Positions 17,376 through 25,986 of a stretch of 42,083 nucleotides of DNA are shown piece after piece. Every line of letters starts with the position of its first letter. The stretch's first letter is position 1. The stretch spans positions 1-42,083 of the forward strand of contig CADDZH010000040.1 in the NCBI GenBank assembly GCA_902812455.1, written 5' to 3'. A program made the translations under genes and the position numbers. This stretch comes from Chloroflexota bacterium (GTDB lineage: Bacteria > Chloroflexota > Ktedonobacteria > Ktedonobacterales > Ktedonobacteraceae). The notes beneath the pieces are model-generated. The model had not been told where the DNA came from. It did no database searches and was given only the letters and a program-made list of their open reading frames with translations.

Positions 17376-17636
17376 AAATACTCGTGGTACCACCTTGCTT
17401 CGATCACGGGCACAAGGATAATTTCCTGTGCAATTGATCCTCTACAGCGCTTTAACGGGCGCATCCGTGGAAATTAGCGCAGGCGCGATAAATCGGCAAT
17501 GGGCGCGATCATCAGGAACCTACGGGTTGTTTCCAGGCTCCCAGGCGACCTTCGGCGCACCTGTTCCGGGGAAGACTCGCAGCCTATCGGTCTTCCCTCT
17601 CTTCACGGGGTATGCGCCTACTCCTCCTGTTCGTCG
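17343..17636 (-). ncRNA. T-box leader of valS, specifier GUC (Val)
   Basis: The minus-strand leader has the T-box core AAGGTGGTACCACG (plus 17383-17396). Upstream is a stem I with the AGGAGTAG loop-E motif, a GGCGCA/TGCGCC helix, an upper hairpin with GGGAAGAC/GTCTTCCC, and a lower CAGG/CCTG helix. The specifier loop thus lies between TGCGCC and CCTG and reads GAAGGTCG. Its GTC (plus 17547-17549) is a valine codon, in agreement with valS. Uncharged tRNA-Val would stabilise the antiterminator and allow valS transcription. Confidence 0.9.
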
Positions 17637-17652
17637 TCTCTTCTCGTCTTCC

Positions 17653-17681
17653 ATTATTACGTTTAAGCTACCTACAGTCTA
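17653..17681 (-). promoter_or_regulatory. Probable valS promoter
   Basis: On the minus strand TAGACT (plus 17676-17681) and AATAAT (plus 17653-17658) lie 17 bases apart, just upstream of T-box stem I. Both boxes are moderate matches to the housekeeping consensus. Confidence 0.4.
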
Positions 17682-17726
17682 CTGCGTCTGGGCCGGGATG
17701 TCAAGGACATCACAAGTAACGTGGTC

Positions 17727-20456
17727 TCACCGTTTCTTCCCAACCGGTTGCAAGCTAAACAGCCGGTCGGTATAGACAGTGCCGTCGAAACTAAAAGATC
17801 GCAGGCCCTTGATAGCGCTGGCATCGATATTGAGAACCAGTGTCGGGGTGACGCCGCTCTGTTTCTGCATCAGGATAGCATAGGATGGCTGTCCATTGAC
17901 ATTCTTTACGGCGTGCGGGACGTACCACGAGAGCCAGATATAAGAGATGCAGTTTTTGGGTGTTTCTGTGAGGCCACCCCACATGGCATGCCCTGGCAGG
18001 TCACTGGACAATGCAGTGGGCGGGCCGAGTTTGTCAATGGGCCACATAGTATATCCTTTGCCATAGATGTAGCCGCGCTCGCCAAGAGAGTAATTGCCGT
18101 CGGGACAATAGCGGGCCGTACTGGGAAACGAAGTATTGTACTGGGCACAGTCCGGCGATGGCGGCTTCGATGGAGGTGCTCCCTGGCCAGTTGTTGGAGG
18201 TGGAGGAGTCGACGAAGGAGGCGCTTTAGGAGTGCATAGAGCCTGCCCGGTATCAAAGCCAATCCCACCGAGGAACTGGGCATTGGCGGGCGCGTAGACG
18301 CGAATGTAGTCGGCATAGGTATCATAGCCGTAGACAGGGCCGCGCTGCTGGTAATCGAGTGTGATGGTCAGGTTATGGGTTGCCCCGCCGGAAGAATCCA
18401 GCATCACATCGTCCTCTTCGGTGGTTTGCACGTACTGGCTGGCTTTGCTGATGCTGATATTGGCCTGAATAACCACAAAGCCATCCTGTTTGGAGAATGT
18501 GTCAAGCGAGCCGCTATATCCATGCTCAACCAGCCAGGCCTCAGCAGCCGGATCGGCAAAGTAGATTTCCAGGTCGCGTGTTTGAATATCCTTGAGCGCC
18601 TGCTTACCAATAGCAAGCAAATCCTTTAGCGGTAAATGGCGCACGCGGTCAAGCAGCAATTTTCCAAGCAGCGAGGTAAAGGCTTTACGGCCGCTATTGG
18701 AATGATTCCCGCTGATCTCTTTCTCCAGGGCAATAGCGAGTGGATTTTGCTGGTAGTAATGCAGTTCAGCTTCCAGGTTCTTGGAAGTGATGGTCACATG
18801 ATATTCCGGGACAGTGATTGGCCCGGTAACATCGATAACATGCCCGATTACCGCCGGAGTAAGCGCGATATCGCCATCCACCGGCCCACCGCCTTCCTGC
18901 TCGAAGACCTGCATGGTCATGCGAGCGGTGGTTGGGAAATCGCCTGAAAGGTTGGAGTCGCGCACACCCCAGTTGCCAAAGTTCATCCAGTTGTATCCTG
19001 GTGGCGCCGGGCGTCCAATAGCCGTACCATTTCCGGCGTAGTCGAGCAGCGTTACATCGGTCAGGGTGAAGGGAGCCATCCGCCCATTGTAAATTTGCAA
19101 GACGCCGTACTGCCCGGTGAATCCGCCGCCGGGTCGCAATTCGGCTGTATCCATCGTCTGAACAAGAAAGCGACGTGGATGGCCGATGCCAAGCAGCCAG
19201 GAAACAAGCCCGACCAACCCCTGCACCTGCACGATCGTATTCTCAATGTTGGGTAGCTGTATCATCAACGAAGCAAGCTGGGCCTTCTGGCTCGCGCTGA
19301 ACGGCAGTTCATTCACAGAAACCTGGCTCATTTGCGAACGGATATCGCCAATATAATAAAGTGTATGGGTTATAGCAGCCTCGATGGCCGTGATATCGGC
19401 AACGCTGATGAGCGGTTTCGCAGAACCTGCTGCCAGGGGCGAACTGTGAACTATGTTGGCGGCAATCAGGCCAACACCCGTCAATTCTTCTCCCATATTT
19501 GAGATATCCAGCGCCACCTGAACCAGCCGCCGGGCCATGTTCAGCTTATTTACATATTGTGGCGCGAACTGTGTCACTGCAGATTGGACATCGGGATGAT
19601 TGATGAGTTGCTGCAATTGCTCGAAATCGCTTTGCGCGTCCTGGAAATCAACCCGGGCCTGCTGCAATTTCGTGACATTGAGAGCAGCCGTAGGATCACT
19701 CTTTGAGACAGGAAGTAGGGACCTGACGTCGAGCAAATGGTTGAGGCCATCATGGGCTAAGGCATTCACATTGCTATAGGCGTTGTAAGCGGCCAGACCG
19801 CTGCTCATTGGGACAAGTATGAACAGGAGCAGCACTGCTAATATAGACAGGCTGACAACTTGATAGAAGCGCTTCCGCCTCTGCCGGGTGTCATGCTTCC
19901 AGCGCTTGCGTATCAGCCGTCGTTGTAAGACCTGCCGACCCGAAATGAAATTCGATCTGCTGATTGGAAAGGCAGGAACGAGTCCGGTTTCGATGGGAGA
20001 TGATTCTTCGCTGGGCCTTATGGTAGATTCAATTTCTTCTTGTTGAGCAAGGTCTTGTTCAGTAGGAGTGGATGAGAGGGCAAGATTGGCTGACGGAACA
20101 GGATCGATTGACAGGGCAGAGGCAAGCCCTGCCCCTACAGGTGACGATTCGGCCTTGTGATTTATGACAGTGATGCCGGTAAGGAGGGCACGAAAACCAC
20201 ACAGATTGCCATCTTCATGCTGCATCAAGCATCGTTTTGCCCACTTCAAAAGCGTTTTTTCTGAAAAATGGTATTGAGAGGCTAACTCATCGAGGGGCGC
20301 ATTGGTCGTGAAATATGCTTCAATAGCTGCTTTACGCCTGTTATATACTTTCTTTGCCCGCTTGCTAAGCGTTGTGATATCGCCCTCAAGCCATTCAGAG
20401 ATATCTTGTCTGTGATCAGTAATATCTGGAGCGTTTTTTAGCTGCACTCCCGGCAA
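17727..20456 (-). CDS. DUF4012 membrane protein with N-terminal HTH domain
   Basis: A 909-residue protein of unknown function. Residues 36-90 form a helix-turn-helix like those of transposases (AIEAYFTTNAPLDELASQYH, then FSEKTLLKWAKRCL). A Pro/Ser/Glu-rich linker (100-195) ends in a basic patch, followed by one membrane segment (about 198-222). The rest is a large outer region containing the DUF4012 signature (ELRPGGGFTGQYGVLQIYNG), a Pro-rich stretch near residue 775 and a beta-rich end. DUF4012 proteins are usually envelope proteins without an HTH. The start is TTG 20456 after GGAGCGGAGG. The orientation predicted puts the HTH in the cytoplasm. Confidence 0.7.
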   Translation of the reverse strand: MPGVQLKNAPDITDHRQDISEWLEGDITTLSKRAKKVYNRRKAAIEAYFTTNAPLDELASQYHFSEKTLLKWAKRCLMQHEDGNLCGFRALLTGITVINHKAESSPVGAGLASALSIDPVPSANLALSSTPTEQDLAQQEEIESTIRPSEESSPIETGLVPAFPISRSNFISGRQVLQRRLIRKRWKHDTRQRRKRFYQVVSLSILAVLLLFILVPMSSGLAAYNAYSNVNALAHDGLNHLLDVRSLLPVSKSDPTAALNVTKLQQARVDFQDAQSDFEQLQQLINHPDVQSAVTQFAPQYVNKLNMARRLVQVALDISNMGEELTGVGLIAANIVHSSPLAAGSAKPLISVADITAIEAAITHTLYYIGDIRSQMSQVSVNELPFSASQKAQLASLMIQLPNIENTIVQVQGLVGLVSWLLGIGHPRRFLVQTMDTAELRPGGGFTGQYGVLQIYNGRMAPFTLTDVTLLDYAGNGTAIGRPAPPGYNWMNFGNWGVRDSNLSGDFPTTARMTMQVFEQEGGGPVDGDIALTPAVIGHVIDVTGPITVPEYHVTITSKNLEAELHYYQQNPLAIALEKEISGNHSNSGRKAFTSLLGKLLLDRVRHLPLKDLLAIGKQALKDIQTRDLEIYFADPAAEAWLVEHGYSGSLDTFSKQDGFVVIQANISISKASQYVQTTEEDDVMLDSSGGATHNLTITLDYQQRGPVYGYDTYADYIRVYAPANAQFLGGIGFDTGQALCTPKAPPSSTPPPPTTGQGAPPSKPPSPDCAQYNTSFPSTARYCPDGNYSLGERGYIYGKGYTMWPIDKLGPPTALSSDLPGHAMWGGLTETPKNCISYIWLSWYVPHAVKNVNGQPSYAILMQKQSGVTPTLVLNIDASAIKGLRSFSFDGTVYTDRLFSLQPVGKKR
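20110..20138 (-). repeat. Dispersed repeat copy read in frame inside the DUF4012 gene
   Basis: Read on the minus strand, GTAGGGGCAGGGCTTGCC continues into TCTGCCCTGTC, a member of the GTAGGGGC family seen in intergenic DNA here (26968-26994, 41225-41250, 41286-41330). It encodes VGAGLASALS, residues 107-116, in the disordered linker. A similar peptide, SSPIETGLVPAFPIS (152-166), may be an older, diverged copy. Confidence 0.55.
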
Positions 20457-20515
20457 GAGACACCTCCGCTCCTTAATTTAATTTATAAAGGCAAAAGATA
20501 GATATTTTTCTCTCT

Positions 20516-20543
20516 ATCATAACATGACGGCTAAAATGGGCAA
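20516..20543 (-). promoter_or_regulatory. Promoter for the DUF4012 gene
   Basis: On the minus strand TTGCCC (plus 20538-20543) and TATGAT (plus 20516-20521) are 16 bases apart, 60 bases before the TTG start codon. Confidence 0.5.
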
Positions 20544-20596
20544 AACGTTGCGGAAAGCATCGAAATATGCCAATACATCAATACATATTGAAAATT

Positions 20597-20623
20597 TCTG
20601 GGCGACCATCATGGTCGCCCAGA
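20597..20623 (-). terminator. Terminator after the aminopeptidase gene
   Basis: A 27-base perfect palindrome has 13-base arms (TCTGGGCGACCAT / ATGGTCGCCCAGA) around a single central base. It begins four bases past the stop codon of the minus-strand aminopeptidase gene and is followed on that strand by AATTTTC, a short U-run. Confidence 0.75.
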
Positions 20624-20626
20624 TGG

Positions 20627-23311
20627 TTACTTGATCCTGGCCTCAAGCGAACTTAGTTGCTCCCTCAATTTGCGGTTCTCTTCGCGCATCTCATCAAGGT
20701 CTTTGCGCAACTGCTTCAACTGCTCATCAGTCTTGTCACCGGTACGCAAGCTCTGGGCAGCGAGGCGCATCTCGCGCTGCGCACGGGTTTCAAGTTCGTG
20801 GCTTGCAACACGCTCCAGCACATCGATGGCGCGTTTCTCGCCGAGGAACATGAGCGCCGCTGCCGAGATGGCGCGAATTGGCTCCCAGTGATCGTGTTCC
20901 AGAGCCTGGGATAGGACGGTGACAGCTCGCTGGCGAGCCTCTTCGCTATAGCGATAGCGCTCCTGCCCTAGCGTCCTCATGCCAATAGCTGCTGTAAAAC
21001 GCAACAAGAGCGGGCGATTCTCATCGTCGAGATAGGATGAGATGATATCAACGACGCGATCTTCGCCTGTGGCTGCCAGCCCTCTAAACACTCCACGCTG
21101 GACAAAAGCCATCCAGGATGGACGCTCAATGCACTTCGCCAGCAGATCAACAGCCCCGGCAGTACGCGTTTGACCAAGAGCGGAGGCTGCTGCCGACTCG
21201 ACGCTGTAACTGATATCACCCTGCTCGAGCAGAGTACCGAGCGCCTGCGCCGAGCGGGCCGCCAGTTCTGCTTGCTGCGGCACCTGGAATTTGCCCAATG
21301 TGCTGGCAATAGTAGCGCGCACGCGGGAAAACTGCCTGGCATCCAGCTCTTGCAACGCCTGCAACAGCACATCCTGCGCCGCCTTTGTGCCGATTACCCC
21401 TAGCGCCTCGGCAGCAGCATTGCGCACGCCCCAGAAGGAGTCGTTGAACAATGCCGTCTTCAGCGCCTGGACGTTCTCCTCATCACCGGCACCTGCTTCA
21501 CCCAGAGCTTCGGCAGCCTCGATGCGCCCAAGCACATCGGGGTCATGCGCAAGCTGGTAGCGCATCATCTTCGAGGAGCGCTCGAACTTGAGGGTTTTGA
21601 GCAGCCAGCCATCGGGATCAAAGCGAATCATCACCGGCTCGCGTTCCAGGGGCACATAGAAGTTTTGCTCAACCTGCCCATCTTCCCCAACCATCACACG
21701 CATCTGCACCGTGCGCGTATCGGTGGTATGCTCGTCTCTGGCAGCCTCAGCGGAAAGCGGAACAGTGAATGCCAGATCAACAGGAGTGACAAAGCAAGGC
21801 GTAAGCTCATCAATATGCTGCGTTTGCTTGATCTTGAGCTTGGCCAGGTTGTGCTCGCTATCCCACGAATAGTTGACCTCGAACGCGGGGTAGCCGCCCT
21901 GGTAGACCCACTGCTGGAAGAATTGCCCCAGGCTGTGTCCTGTCACCTCTTCAAGCGTACGCTCCAGGTCGGGAGTGATTACCTCCTTCTCTCGATAGCG
22001 CTCCAGGTAAGTTTTTATAGCCCGCCTGAATGCGGCCTCGCCCAACTGGTGACGTAGCATGTGCAGCACCCAGCCGCCTTTGTTATACATATGCCCATCG
22101 AAAAGCTCGAAGCCGTCGCTGTAATAGACATGATAGACAATGGGACGCCGGTAGTGGCCGTCCTCTTCGAGGTAGCCCTTTTTCAGATCGAGCATCGACT
22201 GCTTGAAGTAATCGCTGCCCTGGTCGTGTTCTCCCCACAGCTCCTCGAAGTAGGTAGCAAAGCCCTCATTCAGCCAGCCATTAGCCCAGTCGCGGCAGGT
22301 CACCAGGTCGCCGAACCATTGGTGCGCGAGTTCATGTGCCACAACGGGCACGAGGTCGATATCCAGCGCGGCCCGCTCGTCGAGCAGCAGCATAAAGCTG
22401 TGAGTGGTGCAGGTTGTATGCTCCATCGCGCCCGTAAAAAGCTCGACGACGGTCTGAGCATACTTCCCATAGGGATATTCGACGCCGGTGTACTCTGAGA
22501 AGAAGCGCATCATTTCAGGCGTCTTGCCGAGGTAAAAATGCGCATCATCCTTGCGGTCTGGGCGCACGTAGTAAGTGACGGGGATATCTTTATAATGATC
22601 CTCGATCACAGCAAATTCACCAACGACGAGCGAGATCAGGTAGGTTGCCTGGGGAATGTCCAGGCGCCAGTGATGCGTTCTGGTTGCGCCATTACCTGTG
22701 ACGCTGACCAGCTCACCATTAGCAACAGTCAGAAATTGCGCCGGGACGGTGGCGATGATCTCGATGGTGGCGCGGTCATTGGGAGCATCATGGCAGGGGA
22801 ACCAGTAGCGATGGTAGCTGGGTTGACCAGACGTCCAGGCCTGCACCGGGCGAGTGGGGTCTTCTGGCGCCGGCTTGATGAAACGCAGGCCCGTGCGAGG
22901 TTTGGCATGGTACATCACGGCAACGGTAAACTCTTCGCCGTGATGGTAAGTACGATCCAGTGTCACGATCAGCTTCTTGCCGTCATAGGTGTAAGCAAGT
23001 TCTTTGCCGTCAAGGGTGGCACGCTCGATATGCAGATCGATAGCATCGAACGAGACCGTTGTAAGCTCGTCAAAGAGCGCGGAGAATGTCGTGCTAACGG
23101 TGCCACTAATGGTTTCGTGGTCAAAGTCAAGTGTGATCTCCAGCCTGACATGCTTCACGTCCGCAGGCCGATCGGGGGCATAATGCACACGATCACCGGG
23201 CAGCTCAAAGGAGCGTGCTTTGGGCACAGGAGCATGAGCATGTTGATGCTGGAAATACCAACTATAGCGATCACCAGGCATAAGAGCCTGCATACGGTTG
23301 CAACCTTTCAT
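20627..23311 (-). CDS. M1-family aminopeptidase with C-terminal HEAT repeats
   Basis: A zinc metallopeptidase that removes N-terminal residues from peptides. It has the N-terminal beta domain, GAMEH (294-298) and HELAH (326-330) with the third ligand Glu349 in WLNEGFATY. The C-terminal third consists of HEAT-like repeats (for example DPDVLGRIEAAEALGEAGAG, DSFWGVRNAAAEALGVIG) and ends in a coiled coil (LRKDLDEMREENRKLREQL). The start is ATG at 23309-23311, preceded by AAGGAG; seven upstream in-frame codons are left out. No signal peptide, so probably cytoplasmic. 894 residues. Confidence 0.9.
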   Translation of the reverse strand: MKGCNRMQALMPGDRYSWYFQHQHAHAPVPKARSFELPGDRVHYAPDRPADVKHVRLEITLDFDHETISGTVSTTFSALFDELTTVSFDAIDLHIERATLDGKELAYTYDGKKLIVTLDRTYHHGEEFTVAVMYHAKPRTGLRFIKPAPEDPTRPVQAWTSGQPSYHRYWFPCHDAPNDRATIEIIATVPAQFLTVANGELVSVTGNGATRTHHWRLDIPQATYLISLVVGEFAVIEDHYKDIPVTYYVRPDRKDDAHFYLGKTPEMMRFFSEYTGVEYPYGKYAQTVVELFTGAMEHTTCTTHSFMLLLDERAALDIDLVPVVAHELAHQWFGDLVTCRDWANGWLNEGFATYFEELWGEHDQGSDYFKQSMLDLKKGYLEEDGHYRRPIVYHVYYSDGFELFDGHMYNKGGWVLHMLRHQLGEAAFRRAIKTYLERYREKEVITPDLERTLEEVTGHSLGQFFQQWVYQGGYPAFEVNYSWDSEHNLAKLKIKQTQHIDELTPCFVTPVDLAFTVPLSAEAARDEHTTDTRTVQMRVMVGEDGQVEQNFYVPLEREPVMIRFDPDGWLLKTLKFERSSKMMRYQLAHDPDVLGRIEAAEALGEAGAGDEENVQALKTALFNDSFWGVRNAAAEALGVIGTKAAQDVLLQALQELDARQFSRVRATIASTLGKFQVPQQAELAARSAQALGTLLEQGDISYSVESAAASALGQTRTAGAVDLLAKCIERPSWMAFVQRGVFRGLAATGEDRVVDIISSYLDDENRPLLLRFTAAIGMRTLGQERYRYSEEARQRAVTVLSQALEHDHWEPIRAISAAALMFLGEKRAIDVLERVASHELETRAQREMRLAAQSLRTGDKTDEQLKQLRKDLDEMREENRKLREQLSSLEARIK

Positions 23312-23334
23312 AAAGAATCTCCTTAATAGCATTC

Positions 23335-23394
23335 AAACCCTTTCACCCAGTAGAGCGTACATGTTATGCTATGCTATAGCAAACGAAAGGGTTT
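23335..23394. promoter_or_regulatory. Symmetric divergent control region (aminopeptidase / ABC1 gene)
   Basis: A perfect 10-base inverted repeat, AAACCCTTTC (23335-23344) and GAAAGGGTTT (23385-23394), brackets 40 bases in the 86-base divergent gap. On the plus strand TTTCAC (23341-23346) and TATGCT (23365-23370) lie 18 bases apart, a fair promoter for the ABC1 gene. The right arm also supplies its GAAAGGG ribosome site. The symmetry suggests a shared operator or paired leaders. Confidence 0.4.
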
Positions 23395-23397
23395 TGT

Positions 23398-25161
23398 ATG
23401 CGCGTTAAAACTCCAAGAATCAATAGATTTTCACAAATGGTGCGGTTCCTGCGTGTCTCGCGCCTTTTGTTATGGACGATCTGGGTCATTTACCGCGAGC
23501 GAAGGCGCGTCATCCGTGCGCACGAGCGTGGCAACTACGAAGTGCGACCGAATATTGACGTTTTGATCAGAGTACTCGTTGCATTTCGCAAGACGGCGAT
23601 TAAGCTCGGCGTGCTGATGATCAAGCTCGGGCAATTCCTCAGTTCCAGGGCCGACATCCTCCCCCAGCAAGCGCTGGATGTGCTGGCTGAGCTGCAAGAC
23701 GAAGTCCCCCCGGCGCCTTTTAGCCACGTCGTTACGGTGATCGAGACAGAGCTGGGCAAACCGGTCGAGCAGATATTTGGCGTCTTAGAACGTAAATGTA
23801 CTGCTGCTGCCTCCTTAGGGCAGGTTCATAAAGGCGTGCTTGCTGCCACAGGTGAAGAGGTCGCGGTCAAAGTGCAGCGACCGAACATCGACCAGCTTGT
23901 GCGTATGGACCTGAGCACCCTCAGATTTGTCATCTGGGTCATCAACCGCTTTGTCGATACGAGCGAGTTTATCGACCTGATGGGCTTCTACCGGGAATTC
24001 AAACGCACGGTGTATGAAGAGATCGACTATATCACCGAAGCAGCTAACGCCAGGCGCTTCAAAGAAATGTTCAAGGATGATCCGGCGATCTACATCCCAG
24101 ACGTATACGACGATTATACATCACGGCGCGTGCTTGTGCTAGAGTGGATTGATGGTATTAAGGTCAATGATTATGCTACGCTAGAGGCGGCAGGTGTCAG
24201 CCGCCTTGAAGTAGCAGAGCGGACTGTCAAGGCATACTTCCGCCAGTTCTTTGAAGAAGGTTTTTTCCACGCCGATCCGCATCCAGGCAACATTTTTGTG
24301 TTGCCACAGGACAAGATTACGCGACAGGTGAAAGCAGTGCAGGATAAGCACCCCGATCGACTTATCAAGCCATTCCAGCCGCCGGTGATCGCCTTCGTTG
24401 ATTTTGGCATGGTGGGATCGATGACGAAGAGTATGAAGAAGGCCATGAAGGATTTGTTTTTGAGCTTTGTGGCGCGAGACTCGCACGGGCTGGTTGATGC
24501 GCTAGGCAGGCTGGGTTTTATCGGGGAGGGCGCGAATATGACGGCTATCGAGCGCGGGATGGCCTTAATGATGGAGCAATATTACGGCATGACGCTAGGC
24601 CAGGCCCGCGAGCTGGAGATTCCCGAAGTAGCGCGGGATATAGAGGATCTGCTCTATGGCCAGCCTTTTCGCATCCCGGCGCAGTTCGCCTTCACGGGTA
24701 AAGCTATTGGCACCCTGGTAGGGCTGGCAACGGGGCTTGCACCGGAGTTCAATTTCATCGAGGTCGCCACACCTTATGCACAGAGCTTCCTCGGGCTTAA
24801 TACCGAGGACATTGGCCAGGCGATGCAGGAGATATTGAACCAGGTGCTGGATACAGGGCGGATTTTGCTGGCGCTGCCGCGCTCTATGGAGCGGGTGATC
24901 AGCAAGCTTGAGACAGGGCTGATCGAAGTAAGGATGGCAGAGGCCGATCGCAGCGGGAGGAGACGCCGTCGCGGGCGGGGGAGAGCCAGAGAAAATGGCA
25001 ACGAGGCCTCTTCCGGCTTGGGTGGATTTTCCTGGGTACTGGTATTCGCTGCAGAGCTGGCCGGTGGCATCGCTCTGACCATGTTACACCAGGTCATCCC
25101 AGGCTGGTTTTGCCTGGGCCTGGCAGGTATTACTGCATTGGGCCTGCTCATCAAAAGATAG
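23398..25161 (+). CDS. ABC1/UbiB-family atypical kinase
   Basis: A 587-residue member of the ABC1/UbiB/ADCK family, atypical kinase-like ATPases linked to isoprenoid-quinone and lipid metabolism. It has the KxGQ motif (KLGQFLSSRAD, 76-86), the Ala-rich loop (AAASLGQVH, 136-144), Lys158 in VAVKVQRP, the catalytic-loop HADPHPGN and the metal-binding VDFGMVG. A hydrophobic C-terminal end (ALTMLHQVIPGWFCLGLAGI) suggests membrane anchoring. ATG 23398 follows GAAAGGG. A specific role in quinone synthesis cannot be read from this context. Confidence 0.88.
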   Translation: MRVKTPRINRFSQMVRFLRVSRLLLWTIWVIYRERRRVIRAHERGNYEVRPNIDVLIRVLVAFRKTAIKLGVLMIKLGQFLSSRADILPQQALDVLAELQDEVPPAPFSHVVTVIETELGKPVEQIFGVLERKCTAAASLGQVHKGVLAATGEEVAVKVQRPNIDQLVRMDLSTLRFVIWVINRFVDTSEFIDLMGFYREFKRTVYEEIDYITEAANARRFKEMFKDDPAIYIPDVYDDYTSRRVLVLEWIDGIKVNDYATLEAAGVSRLEVAERTVKAYFRQFFEEGFFHADPHPGNIFVLPQDKITRQVKAVQDKHPDRLIKPFQPPVIAFVDFGMVGSMTKSMKKAMKDLFLSFVARDSHGLVDALGRLGFIGEGANMTAIERGMALMMEQYYGMTLGQARELEIPEVARDIEDLLYGQPFRIPAQFAFTGKAIGTLVGLATGLAPEFNFIEVATPYAQSFLGLNTEDIGQAMQEILNQVLDTGRILLALPRSMERVISKLETGLIEVRMAEADRSGRRRRRGRGRARENGNEASSGLGGFSWVLVFAAELAGGIALTMLHQVIPGWFCLGLAGITALGLLIKR

Positions 25162-25163
25162 GA

Positions 25164-25979
25164 TTAGGCAGTCGGTTTGCTCAATGCCCAGCCACCATGC
25201 TCCAGCCGCTCAACTAACCCTTCGCGCTCCAGCTTGATCAGGTGAGCCTCAACAGTCCATTCTGCCACCGGGTGGTAGCGCGGATCGACATCTACGTAGA
25301 CAGCCTTGACGATCTCCGGGATCGTCACACCTCGTGGCAGTTCTTCCAGTGCCTCGAGGATCTGCTGCTCGCGCTGCATACGATGGGTGATGTACTCCGC
25401 AAGCTTTTCCTGTGGGTTGGTGATGACCGGGCCATGAGCAGGCACTATCTCTGCGATATCCATCTCCTGCAGGCGTTTAAGCGTATCCAGGTATACCTGC
25501 ACGTCGCCCTCAGGGGGGATAATTACAACAGTACCGCTCCCTGCTACAAGGTCGCCAGCGAAGAGAATCTTCCTGCTCTCTAAAAAAAAGGAGAGATGGT
25601 CGTTGCTATGACCAGGGGTATAGATAGCGCGCAGGGTATCATCGCCTGCCGGAAAGGTTGCGCCATCGGTAATCTCTCGATCTGCTTGCGGTACACGTTG
25701 TTTGCTGAAGGCATAGACAGGCACACGCAGGCGTTTTTGCAGGGCTGCCACACCGCCGGTATGGTCAGCATGACTGTGCGTAACGAGGATATGGCGGATA
25801 TCACCGCGCTCTGCCCCTTCCTCAATGACTGCATCAAGATAGGAAGTATCGTCAACGGCGGGATCGATAACCATCGCACCTTCTACGCCGCCGCCAAGAA
25901 TAATGGTATTGGTACCCGGCCCGGTCATCAGCGAAGGATTGGGGGCCAGGACGATAGTGTATGGCTGTTGCATTTGCAT
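25164..25979 (-). CDS. Metallo-beta-lactamase-fold hydrolase, LACTB2-like
   Basis: A 271-residue hydrolase with the metal motif HSHADH (68-73) followed by TGG, further ligands in FAGDLVAGSG and PAHGP, and a C-terminal winged-helix-like segment (HLIKLEREGLVERLEHGGW). This architecture resembles the LACTB2/glyoxalase-II-like group, whose members act on RNA ends or thioesters; the substrate here is unknown. AGAGGACAC precedes the ATG. It starts seven bases after the NUDIX gene, so the two are probably one transcript. Confidence 0.85.
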   Translation of the reverse strand: MQMQQPYTIVLAPNPSLMTGPGTNTIILGGGVEGAMVIDPAVDDTSYLDAVIEEGAERGDIRHILVTHSHADHTGGVAALQKRLRVPVYAFSKQRVPQADREITDGATFPAGDDTLRAIYTPGHSNDHLSFFLESRKILFAGDLVAGSGTVVIIPPEGDVQVYLDTLKRLQEMDIAEIVPAHGPVITNPQEKLAEYITHRMQREQQILEALEELPRGVTIPEIVKAVYVDVDPRYHPVAEWTVEAHLIKLEREGLVERLEHGGWALSKPTA

Positions 25980-25986
25980 GTGTCCT

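Noticed and set aside
17321..17464. 48-codon N-terminal extension of valS
   Set aside because: It runs through the T-box core and terminator and has no ribosome site; ATG at 17320 has a strong one and fits the family start.
22538..23326. 262-residue plus-strand ORF opposite the aminopeptidase
   Set aside because: Antisense to conserved coding sequence of the M1 family; no family resemblance and no supporting signals.
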